Shown here: positions 1 to 5,011 of the stretch, piece by piece
Numbering within the stretch: the stretch's first letter is position 1
How the letters are laid out: each line of letters starts with the position of its first letter
From: Flavisolibacter sp.
Lineage (GTDB): Bacteria; Bacteroidota; Bacteroidia; Chitinophagales; Chitinophagaceae
NCBI GenBank assembly: GCA_025936195.1
Contig: JAICTW010000264.1
Location: 1-5,011, forward strand
Reading direction: 5' to 3'
DNA: 5,011 bases
Notes under the pieces: generated by a model
Seen by the model: only the letters and a program-made list of their open reading frames with translations
Database searches by the model: none
Told to the model about the DNA's origin: nothing
Position numbers and translations under genes: made by a program

Positions 1-1318
1 CTTCAGTGGCACCAACTCTTTTGAAGTAGTCGGTGGAAATAAATTAAGGGGAGAGATCACACCGCAGGGAGCAAAGAACGAAGCGCTACAAGTGATCAGC
101 GCAGTTTTACTCACCGATGAAAAAATAACGATCAGCAATATTCCCGACATTCTTGATGTGAACAATCTTATTGACTTGCTGAATGCCATGAATGTAAAGG
201 TGGAACGCATTGACCGGCATACCTGTACGTTCCAGGCCAATGATGTAAATCTGAATTATCTGCGCAGCAATGATTTCAAAAATAAAAGTGGGATGCTGCG
301 TGGTTCTGTAATGCTTGCAGGACCGATGCTTGCCCGTTTTAAAAAAGCATTCATTCCCAAACCCGGCGGCGATAAAATTGGAAGACGAAGATTAGATACT
401 CATATTATTGGCTTTGAAAAACTCGGGGCCGAGTTCACTCATTTTGCAGATGATGGTTTTTTTTATTTGTCAACAGATGGGCTGAAAGGAAAATATCTTT
501 TATTAGATGAACCCTCTGTAACTGGTACTGCCAATATTATTATGGCAGCAGTAATGGCTAAGGGATGCACCGTTATTTATAATGCCGCCTGTGAACCTTA
601 TATACAACAGCTTTGCAAGATGCTGAACCGGATGGGTGCAGATATTGGCGGAATTGGAAGCAACCTGCTGGTGATAGAAGGTGTTAACAGCTTACATGGA
701 ACCGAGCATCGCATTTTACCTGATATGATTGAGATCGGGTCCTTTATTGGTTTGGCTGCAATGACACAAAGTGATCTGGTGATTAAAAACGCAAGCGTCG
801 AACATTTGGGTGTGATCCCTGATAAATTCAGGCAATTGGGAATTCAACTTCATTTTATAGGTGACGATATTCATATTCCTGAACAGGACATCTATGAAAT
901 ACAATCGTACATTGATGGAGGTGTGCTTACAATTTATGATCATCCCTGGCCGGGATTTACTCCGGATTTATTGAGCATTGTATTGGTTGTAGCCACACAG
1001 GCAAAAGGTTCTTTACTGGTACATCAAAAAATGTTCGAAAGCCGTTTGTTTTTTGTAGATAAATTAATTGAAATGGGTGCACAAATTATTTTGTGCGATC
1101 CGCACCGTGCAGCGGTTATTGGACTTGAAAGAAAATCCAGGCTTCGCGGCATTCGAATGAGTTCTCCCGATATTCGTGCAGGTGTGGCTTTGCTGATCGC
1201 AGCATTAAGTGCGGAAGGCAAAAGCATTATTCAAAACATTGATCAGATTGACAGAGGCTATCAGTACATTGATACCCGTTTACAGGCGTTGGGAGCTGAT
1301 ATAAAGAGAGTGGGTTAA
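1..1318 (+). CDS. murA: UDP-N-acetylglucosamine 1-carboxyvinyltransferase MurA, 5' end cut by window edge
   Basis: MurA transfers enolpyruvate from PEP to UDP-N-acetylglucosamine in the cytoplasm, the first committed step of peptidoglycan synthesis. The reading frame is open from base 2, so 438 residues are visible and probably only a few N-terminal ones are missing. GTG at 92 is not the start: the 30 codons before it encode the conserved FEVVGG opening and the GAKNEAL motif. Its Lys (codon 74-76) and Asn match E. coli K22/N23. Other matches, in visible numbering, are R100 (R91), R129 (R120), D322 (D305, general base), R392 (R371) and R418 in DRGY (R397). The catalytic-loop Cys115 is replaced by Asp124 (GAT, 371-373) in PGGDKIGRRR. 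This Asp variant is known from naturally fosfomycin-insensitive MurA enzymes such as those of Mycobacterium and Chlamydia. The stop codon overlaps that of the convergent nitroreductase gene. Identity is essentially certain. Confidence 0.97.
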   Translation, partial: FSGTNSFEVVGGNKLRGEITPQGAKNEALQVISAVLLTDEKITISNIPDILDVNNLIDLLNAMNVKVERIDRHTCTFQANDVNLNYLRSNDFKNKSGMLRGSVMLAGPMLARFKKAFIPKPGGDKIGRRRLDTHIIGFEKLGAEFTHFADDGFFYLSTDGLKGKYLLLDEPSVTGTANIIMAAVMAKGCTVIYNAACEPYIQQLCKMLNRMGADIGGIGSNLLVIEGVNSLHGTEHRILPDMIEIGSFIGLAAMTQSDLVIKNASVEHLGVIPDKFRQLGIQLHFIGDDIHIPEQDIYEIQSYIDGGVLTIYDHPWPGFTPDLLSIVLVVATQAKGSLLVHQKMFESRLFFVDKLIEMGAQIILCDPHRAAVIGLERKSRLRGIRMSSPDIRAGVALLIAALSAEGKSIIQNIDQIDRGYQYIDTRLQALGADIKRVG

Positions 1319-1902
1319 TCTTTCACCCAAACAACTTTTTCATTCAAAGGTTTTCTTTTTGCATTCGGTGAAGGAATAGCAACATATCCTATGTAAAAAA
1401 ATCCAAGCAATCTGTCTTCTTTATCTAACCCAAAAAATGGTTTTGCTTTTTCGTTGTAGGTAACTCCACCGGTTGTCCAGTATCCTCCCAAGCCATAAGC
1501 TGTAACAGATAAATAAATATTTTCAACAGCACAGGCAACAGCTTCTATCTCTTCAATTTCTGGATGTTTCTTATTGGGATCTCTCTTCATGCAAATGGCA
1601 ATTACATGTGATGCCAACAAAGGATTTCTTTGTTGCTTTAAATAAGTTGTTTCTTTGAATTTCTCTCCCGCTGTTTCTTTGTACAATTCACTTTGAAAAG
1701 CTGCCAGTTTTTTTAATCCTTCACCTGTAAACAAAACAAAATGCCAGGGTTCTGTATGTCCGTGGTTTGGCGCCCAGGTGGCGTTCTCTAAAATTTGGTG
1801 GATGATCTCATCGGGTATATGCCTGCCTGCGTCAAACTGGTCCGGGAAAACCGATCTTCTGTTTCGTATCAAGTGATTGATCTCTTCAACATTGTATTTC
1901 AT
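1315..1902 (-). CDS. Nitroreductase family protein, YdjA-like
   Basis: This is a 195-residue FMN-dependent nitroreductase-fold protein, normal full length for the short YdjA-type branch, which acts in the cytoplasm as a homodimer. Visible family motifs are the N-terminal RNRRS (13-17, FMN phosphate contact), WAPNHGHTEPWHF (43-55, in the same place as the APDHKSMQPWHF stretch of E. coli YdjA), the central helix with CAVENIYL (124-131), GLGGYW (137-142) and the C-terminal GFFYIGY (167-173). The family uses NAD(P)H to reduce nitro compounds or other electrophiles; the natural substrate cannot be told from sequence. The ATG at 1900-1902 has no Shine-Dalgarno sequence, as usual in Bacteroidota. 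It lies 74 bases downstream of the secreted-protein gene with no hairpin terminator between, so it may be the third gene of the mnmH operon. I found no convincing promoter of its own. Its TAA overlaps the murA TAA on the other strand. Confidence 0.93.
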   Translation of the reverse strand: MKYNVEEINHLIRNRRSVFPDQFDAGRHIPDEIIHQILENATWAPNHGHTEPWHFVLFTGEGLKKLAAFQSELYKETAGEKFKETTYLKQQRNPLLASHVIAICMKRDPNKKHPEIEEIEAVACAVENIYLSVTAYGLGGYWTTGGVTYNEKAKPFFGLDKEDRLLGFFYIGYVAIPSPNAKRKPLNEKVVWVKD

Positions 1903-1976
1903 GTGTCAAAATTGAAGAATCAAAGTGAATTGATCATCTATTCATTTGCAGAAATATCTTATTCTTTGAAGTGCTT

Positions 1977-2984
1977 TTATTTTTTCTTTTTAAGAAGAAT
2001 GCTTGCGTTGGTTTGCATATCGGCAGTAAAATTGATCTGGTACGATTTTTCTCCGTCGCGGATAATTAGCAGCCCGGTATTCGGTGGAATAGATCCCAAG
2101 TTCTCTGCCACCAACAATAATTTTACTTCGCTCAGGTTACCGACATAAATTGTCTTTTTAGTGGCAACGGACAAAAGTTTGATGTTGGTGATGACAGGTT
2201 GATTATTTACATAAACCGAAATAGAATCGCCGTCAACAACACCGTTGTCATAAAAGGATAAGTACAAACTATCGGAGCTGATATCAATAGTTTGATGTAA
2301 ATGTTCTTTTCTTTGGTCGTAAGCCAGTACGGTTGGCTTTTCTTGTTTAACTACTGTTTTCTGTTCTGCTTTAGTTTTATTTTGGCCGCTTTTCTCTTTC
2401 GTTTTAGTGACTGTCGTTTTTTCTATTGCCCTGCTGATCGTTTTCTTTTCCGCAACACTGGTTTTTGTTTCCGCGCTTGCATAGTTATTATCATCAGGCA
2501 TTAAATTCAATTCTTTCAAATGAGCAAATAAGGCCGAACTCGAACTATCATCCGATTTGCTGGCTTCAATCGAACCCGGAACAGCATAGTAATACTTTGT
2601 TTGATTGGTTGTCCACCTCCCATCTATTGAAACCAAACTATCCTGCCTGTTAAATGGTATAACAACAGTTCTGCTCACATGTTTTGCCGCTGCTTCCGGA
2701 AAATTATTGGCGATGATTTTGTCATCTTTAACGATCAGCGAATCGCCTTCGATCCTTGCTTTGATCTTTCTTATTCCATAATAAAAAGTGTCATTGGCAA
2801 CAAAGGTTACGTAGGAATAACCCATAATCTTACCCTTATATTCCGCCAAAGCCAGTTCATATTGCTGAACCATTTTGGTAGAGTCATTGAACAAAGTGCC
2901 TTTATAAAAACCGCCAACTTTTTTCTGTGCACAACAGAACAGAGAAAGAAAAATAACAGAAGCAAGGATTAAAAGGTTTTTCAT
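1977..2984 (-). CDS. Secreted two-domain protein of unknown function
   Basis: I do not recognise a named family for this 335-residue protein. Residues 1-20 form a Sec signal peptide (Lys at 3, hydrophobic LLILASVIFLSLF, then CCAQ), probably cut after Ala-Gln, so the product should reach the periplasm or beyond. The two Cys at 17-18 lack a good lipobox because Phe16 precedes them. Residues 21-138 are rich in aromatic and alternating beta-type residues (FYKGTLF, YSYVTF, DTFYYG, GRWTTNQTKYYY) and probably form a small beta domain. Residues 140-220 are a low-complexity, Ser-, Lys- and Thr-rich linker. Residues 230-332 form a second beta domain with an acidic loop DNGVVDGD (246-253) and AENLGSIPPNTGLLII (293-308). 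I recall this C-terminal type from other secreted Chitinophagaceae proteins. The ATG overlaps the mnmH stop (ATGA, 2981-2984), so translation is probably coupled. Coding status is strong; function is unknown. Confidence 0.9.
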   Translation of the reverse strand: MKNLLILASVIFLSLFCCAQKKVGGFYKGTLFNDSTKMVQQYELALAEYKGKIMGYSYVTFVANDTFYYGIRKIKARIEGDSLIVKDDKIIANNFPEAAAKHVSRTVVIPFNRQDSLVSIDGRWTTNQTKYYYAVPGSIEASKSDDSSSSALFAHLKELNLMPDDNNYASAETKTSVAEKKTISRAIEKTTVTKTKEKSGQNKTKAEQKTVVKQEKPTVLAYDQRKEHLHQTIDISSDSLYLSFYDNGVVDGDSISVYVNNQPVITNIKLLSVATKKTIYVGNLSEVKLLLVAENLGSIPPNTGLLIIRDGEKSYQINFTADMQTNASILLKKKK

Positions 2985-4066
2985 GCAGGTTGAGATTTGG
3001 TTAGCAGCAAAGCATTGTTTGGTGTTACCGTTTCACAATTGATCTTTGTTAATAACGCAGATATACTCTCCCGATTGTGCAAGCCCTTTAAATATCGTTT
3101 ATCGTAATAGCGCAGCAAGATCCGGAAAGCTTCTTTTGTGTTTCCTTCCTCTAAAAAGGCGATTGTGTTTTTTGTATCGAGTCCACCCAATCTCTGGCTG
3201 ATCCTTTGCGTGGATTCAATCAATTTTTGTTTTTCACAGCTGCCATATTCTTCAACAATATGATCCAATCGCTCCTCGAAAGGAATTTCCAGAAAGAAGA
3301 GCGGTGATATTCTCATAGTGTTCCATAAAGCGCCGGGAAGGTTAAGATTGCCGATGCGCTGACTTTCGTCCTCAAGCCAAATAGGTGAAGTGCTGAATGG
3401 TGAACGATTGCCTTCATTGTTACTGTCTTTCTTTGATTTTTTCTCCAACTCGAATGCCAGCAGGTTTTCGAACATTTCCTGCGTTGGTTGCGGCGGCATG
3501 TTAAAGCTTCCAAATGCAGAACCTTTATGCGAAGCTATTTTTTCAAGATCTATGACAGCTTCGCCCTGTTTTTCCAAGCCCTGAAGCACTTCTGTTTTTC
3601 CAGAACCGGTGTAGCCGCCGAGAATTTTGAGTTGATAAGATTGTTCAAAGGTTTGAAGCACATAATTGCGAAAGGATTTGTATCCACCTGCTAAGGTGAA
3701 AACTTTGAATCCGTACAGGTCAAGCAACCACGCGATGGCAGCGCTTCGCATCCCACCTCTCCAACAATAAACGAAAACAGAGTTGGCAATTGGCTGTTGA
3801 CTGTTTTTTATTCTTTCCTCAACTTCCTCCACCATCTTTCTCATCTTAGGGCCAAAAAAATCCAATCCGGTCTTTATAGCATCTTCCCTGCTCTGTTGTT
3901 TGTAGGTTGTGCCAACAATTTTTCTTTCTTCATCTGTAAACAAAGGAAAGCTTATTGCTAATGGAATGCGTGCATGACTGTATTCGCCGGGTGAGCGGGC
4001 ATCCAGTAAAACATGATTTTCCGATTGCTTTAAAAATTCTTTTATTGCTAGTCTTTGAATAGCCAT
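2981..4066 (-). CDS. mnmH: tRNA 2-selenouridine synthase MnmH (SelU)
   Basis: MnmH acts on the wobble uridine (U34) of tRNA-Lys, -Glu and -Gln. It converts 2-thiouridine to 2-selenouridine by way of a geranylated intermediate, using selenophosphate from SelD. The 361 residues show the standard two-domain build. A rhodanese domain (about 1-140) has LLDARSPGEYSHARIP (20-35), GTTYKQQ (52-58) and the catalytic loop YCWRGGMRS with Cys101. A P-loop domain follows, with Walker A GYTGSGKT (151-158), HKGSAFGS (180-187), LEDESQRIG (231-239) and a C-terminal LRYYDKRY (318-325). All have direct counterparts in E. coli YbbB. Residues 209-227 are a Lys/Ser/Asn-rich stretch that looks like a small lineage-specific insertion. 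The ATG at 4064-4066 fits the expected N-terminus. The gene follows an intrinsic terminator, so it starts a new transcription unit. Its TGA overlaps the next gene's ATG. No selD lies in the window. Confidence 0.95.
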   Translation of the reverse strand: MAIQRLAIKEFLKQSENHVLLDARSPGEYSHARIPLAISFPLFTDEERKIVGTTYKQQSREDAIKTGLDFFGPKMRKMVEEVEERIKNSQQPIANSVFVYCWRGGMRSAAIAWLLDLYGFKVFTLAGGYKSFRNYVLQTFEQSYQLKILGGYTGSGKTEVLQGLEKQGEAVIDLEKIASHKGSAFGSFNMPPQPTQEMFENLLAFELEKKSKKDSNNEGNRSPFSTSPIWLEDESQRIGNLNLPGALWNTMRISPLFFLEIPFEERLDHIVEEYGSCEKQKLIESTQRISQRLGGLDTKNTIAFLEEGNTKEAFRILLRYYDKRYLKGLHNRESISALLTKINCETVTPNNALLLTKSQPA

Positions 4067-4071
4067 TACTG

Positions 4072-4079
4072 CAAAAATA
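4072..4079 (-). promoter_or_regulatory. Possible Bacteroidota -7 promoter element for mnmH
   Basis: Read on the - strand, the bases are TATTTTTG, an exact fit to the Bacteroidota housekeeping -7 consensus TAnnTTTG. They lie between the lipoprotein terminator and the mnmH start, where a promoter is needed. Two things weaken the call. No TTG-type -33 box is present at the usual distance upstream, and the element ends only five bases before the ATG, so transcription would start almost at the start codon and give a leaderless or near-leaderless mRNA. A match this short can also arise by chance in AT-rich DNA. Confidence 0.3.
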
Positions 4080-4097
4080 TCTTTTGAAGCCTGTAAT

Positions 4098-4119
4098 AAA
4101 AAAGCCTCTTTTCAGAGGC
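4098..4119 (-). terminator. Rho-independent terminator after the lipoprotein gene
   Basis: On the - strand this reads GCCTCT-GAAA-AGAGGC followed by six T: a perfect 6-bp, GC-rich stem closed by a stable GNRA-type tetraloop, then a U tract. It begins 27 bases after the stop codon of the lipoprotein gene and ends before mnmH, so it separates the two transcription units. On the + strand the same stem is followed by ATTTTT, so it could work in both directions, although no + strand gene leads into it. Confidence 0.9.
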
Positions 4120-4145
4120 ATTTTTCAATTGCAGAAACTTATTGA

Positions 4146-4697
4146 TTAATCCTTCTTTTTTATTTTGATCTTATTACCATTATCACTCACTTTCACTTTG
4201 GGATTTTTATCGTTTGAATTATTCATTGAAGAATCAGATTGGTTGTTGGCTGAACTATCCATATCATCTACCCATACTTTCTCGTAAGTAACCCACTTCC
4301 CATTTGGATTGCGGAAAGTCAGGCTGCTTCCCATCATTCTTGCAGAACCAACGGTGTCCCAATTGTTCGTATCATACACCCACCACGTTCTTCTGTCCAC
4401 AAATCTTCTTACCGGCGCTCCGTTTTCATCGGTAAGTGTGCCCGTATTAGGATCCACATTGATGTTTGTGTACGCCTTTCCTGTTTTTGGATTAATATAA
4501 TTGCCAGCAGAAACATTGGTCTTCACGCTATCTGCCCTGGCCGCATAACTACCTGTTGAGTTTGCAGTAGTTGCCATTCCGGTTGAATCTGTTGCTGTCG
4601 AGTCGTTTGATGCAGAAGTATCACCACTGTTATTGCACGAAATCATGGCAAAGGCAATACAACCTGCTGCGAGACTAAAAACTTTGTACTTTTTCAT
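4146..4697 (-). CDS. Putative lipoprotein of unknown function
   Basis: This 183-residue protein has a lipoprotein signal peptide: Lys at 2, 3 and 5, a hydrophobic stretch FSLAAGCIAFAMI, and MISC with Cys21 as the likely lipidated residue. It should be anchored in a membrane facing the periplasm or cell surface. Residues 22-60 are a flexible Ser/Thr/Asp/Asn/Ala-rich tether. The core (about 64-147) has two similar turns, NPKTGKAYT (69-77) and DPNTGTLTD (82-90), then an aromatic stretch with RRTWWVYDTNNWDTVG (102-117) and NPNGKWVTYEKVWVDD (130-145). A second polar low-complexity run (148-164) leads to a Lys-rich end with KIKIKKKD. I do not recognise a named family and propose no function. The ATG at 4695-4697 is the only start that gives a proper signal peptide, and no Shine-Dalgarno sequence precedes it. 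The gene sits alone between two intrinsic terminators, so it is probably transcribed by itself. Confidence 0.88.
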   Translation of the reverse strand: MKKYKVFSLAAGCIAFAMISCNNSGDTSASNDSTATDSTGMATTANSTGSYAARADSVKTNVSAGNYINPKTGKAYTNINVDPNTGTLTDENGAPVRRFVDRRTWWVYDTNNWDTVGSARMMGSSLTFRNPNGKWVTYEKVWVDDMDSSANNQSDSSMNNSNDKNPKVKVSDNGNKIKIKKKD

Positions 4698-4785
4698 CGT
4701 TCAAGATTTTAAGCCTTTGTTACAAAAATGAGACCGCAGAGAACGGGTTAACAGGCATTATCATTAATGAAGGCCGGAAAGGGAT
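4698..4785 (-). promoter_or_regulatory. Leader region expected to hold the lipoprotein gene promoter
   Basis: These 88 bases lie between the rho terminator and the lipoprotein start codon, so the promoter of this single-gene unit should be here. I see no clean TAnnTTTG box with a TTG partner. A TTTTTG followed by TAACAAAGG lies around 4715-4730 but has no matching -7 element at the expected spacing. The call rests on gene layout only. Confidence 0.3.
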
Positions 4786-4816
4786 AAAAAAAAGGATCAG
4801 CTTGTTTAGCCGATCC
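4786..4816 (-). terminator. Rho-independent terminator of the rho gene
   Basis: On the - strand the arms GGATCGGC and GCTGATCC form an 8-bp stem with one G-U pair around a 7-base loop (TAAACAA), followed directly by eight T. It starts 25 bases after the rho stop codon. This is a textbook strong intrinsic terminator and marks the end of the rho transcript. Confidence 0.93.
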
Positions 4817-4840
4817 CCTAATATAATTTTGAGTAGCTTC

Positions 4841-5011
4841 TTATCTGTTCATAGAGGCAAGAAATTCTTCATTGCTCTTTGTTCCTCTCATTCTTTTCAG
4901 AAGTTCGTTCATGGCCTCTTCTGTATTCATATCATTCAAATAAACGCGGAGCAAATTCATTCTTTGCAGAACATCTCTTTCCAAAAGAAGATCATCGCGA
5001 CGGGTCGAAGA
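4841..5011 (-). CDS. rho: Transcription termination factor Rho, C-terminal 56 residues (gene cut by window edge)
   Basis: Rho is the hexameric RNA-dependent ATPase/translocase that ends transcription of untranslated RNA. Only the last 56 codons and TAA are in the window; the frame is open to the edge at 5011. The piece starts SSTRRDDLLLERDVLQRM and continues to NLLRVYLNDMNTEEAM, ending TKSNEEFLASMNR. It follows the end of E. coli Rho closely (TRKEELL, LQKMWILRK, IDAMEFL, TKTNDDFFEMMKRS). This is the C-terminal helical tail of the ATPase domain; the RNA-binding domain, Walker motifs and Q/R loops lie outside. The gene is followed by its own intrinsic terminator. The fragment is short, but the match runs along its whole length without gaps. 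Confidence 0.93.
   Translation of the reverse strand, partial: SSTRRDDLLLERDVLQRMNLLRVYLNDMNTEEAMNELLKRMRGTKSNEEFLASMNR

Noticed and set aside
716..943. Open frame on the - strand inside murA
   Set aside because: It is antisense to well-conserved MurA sequence, and its translation resembles no protein I know.
1903..1976. Promoter or terminator between the secreted-protein and nitroreductase genes
   Set aside because: Near-matches to TAnnTTTG (TCACTTTG, CAATTTTG) lack the key A and a TTG partner, and no GC-rich hairpin with a T tract is present.
1795..2148. 117-codon + strand frame across the nitroreductase/secreted-protein gap
   Set aside because: It runs antisense to two well-supported genes, has a composition typical of a shadow frame (Phe/Ser/Leu-rich) and shows no start signal.
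2301..2972. Several + strand frames with Phe/Cys-rich, membrane-like translations opposite the secreted-protein gene
   Set aside because: The hydrophobic look comes from reading Lys/Glu-rich codons in reverse; no conserved motif or start signal supports them.
2925..2984. Lipoprotein signal (CC near residues 17-18) on the secreted protein
   Set aside because: The residues before the Cys are Leu-Phe, which is a poor lipobox; an Ala-Gln signal peptidase I site fits better.
4700..4735. ECF-sigma-type promoter (TGTAAC) ahead of the lipoprotein gene
   Set aside because: TGTAAC is present on the - strand, but no CGTC-like element lies at the usual 16-17 base spacing.
1..5011. Mobile element, CRISPR array, toxin-antitoxin or defence system
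   Set aside because: No repeats, terminal inverted repeats, transposase, integrase or paired small genes were seen on either strand; gene content is housekeeping plus two exported proteins.

Overview
The window looks like ordinary chromosomal DNA of a member of the Bacteroidota, most likely a Chitinophagaceae-like lineage. Several signs support this. The start codons lack a recognisable Shine-Dalgarno sequence. The composition is moderately AT-rich. The secreted proteins have a Bacteroidota look: a signal peptide ending in Ala-Gln, and a lipoprotein with a Ser/Thr/Asp/Asn-rich tether. One start codon has a TAnnTTTG-type -7 box upstream. MurA carries Asp in place of the usual active-site Cys. 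The placement rests on remembered family features, not on a search.

Layout, left to right. On the + strand, 1-1318 is the nearly complete 3' part of murA (first committed step of peptidoglycan synthesis). The other five genes are on the - strand. They are a YdjA-like nitroreductase (1315-1902), a two-domain secreted protein of unknown function (1977-2984), the tRNA 2-selenouridine synthase gene mnmH/selU (2981-4066), a small lipoprotein of unknown function (4146-4697) and the 3' end of rho (4841-5011, the last 56 residues).

Transcription. Reading leftwards on the - strand, rho ends at a strong intrinsic terminator (4786-4816). The lipoprotein gene follows as its own unit and ends at a GAAA-loop terminator (4098-4119). 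mnmH then begins; it overlaps the secreted-protein gene by ATGA, so those two are almost certainly co-transcribed and translationally coupled. The nitroreductase follows after 74 bases with no visible terminator and may be the last gene of that operon. It meets murA tail to tail, and both stop codons share one TTAA palindrome.

I see no RNA gene, mobile element, CRISPR array or phage signature, and no convincing new multi-gene system. The largest non-coding gap is 143 bases (4698-4840). The points most worth following up are the Asp-type MurA, the coupling of mnmH to an uncharacterised envelope protein, and the two uncharacterised exported proteins.
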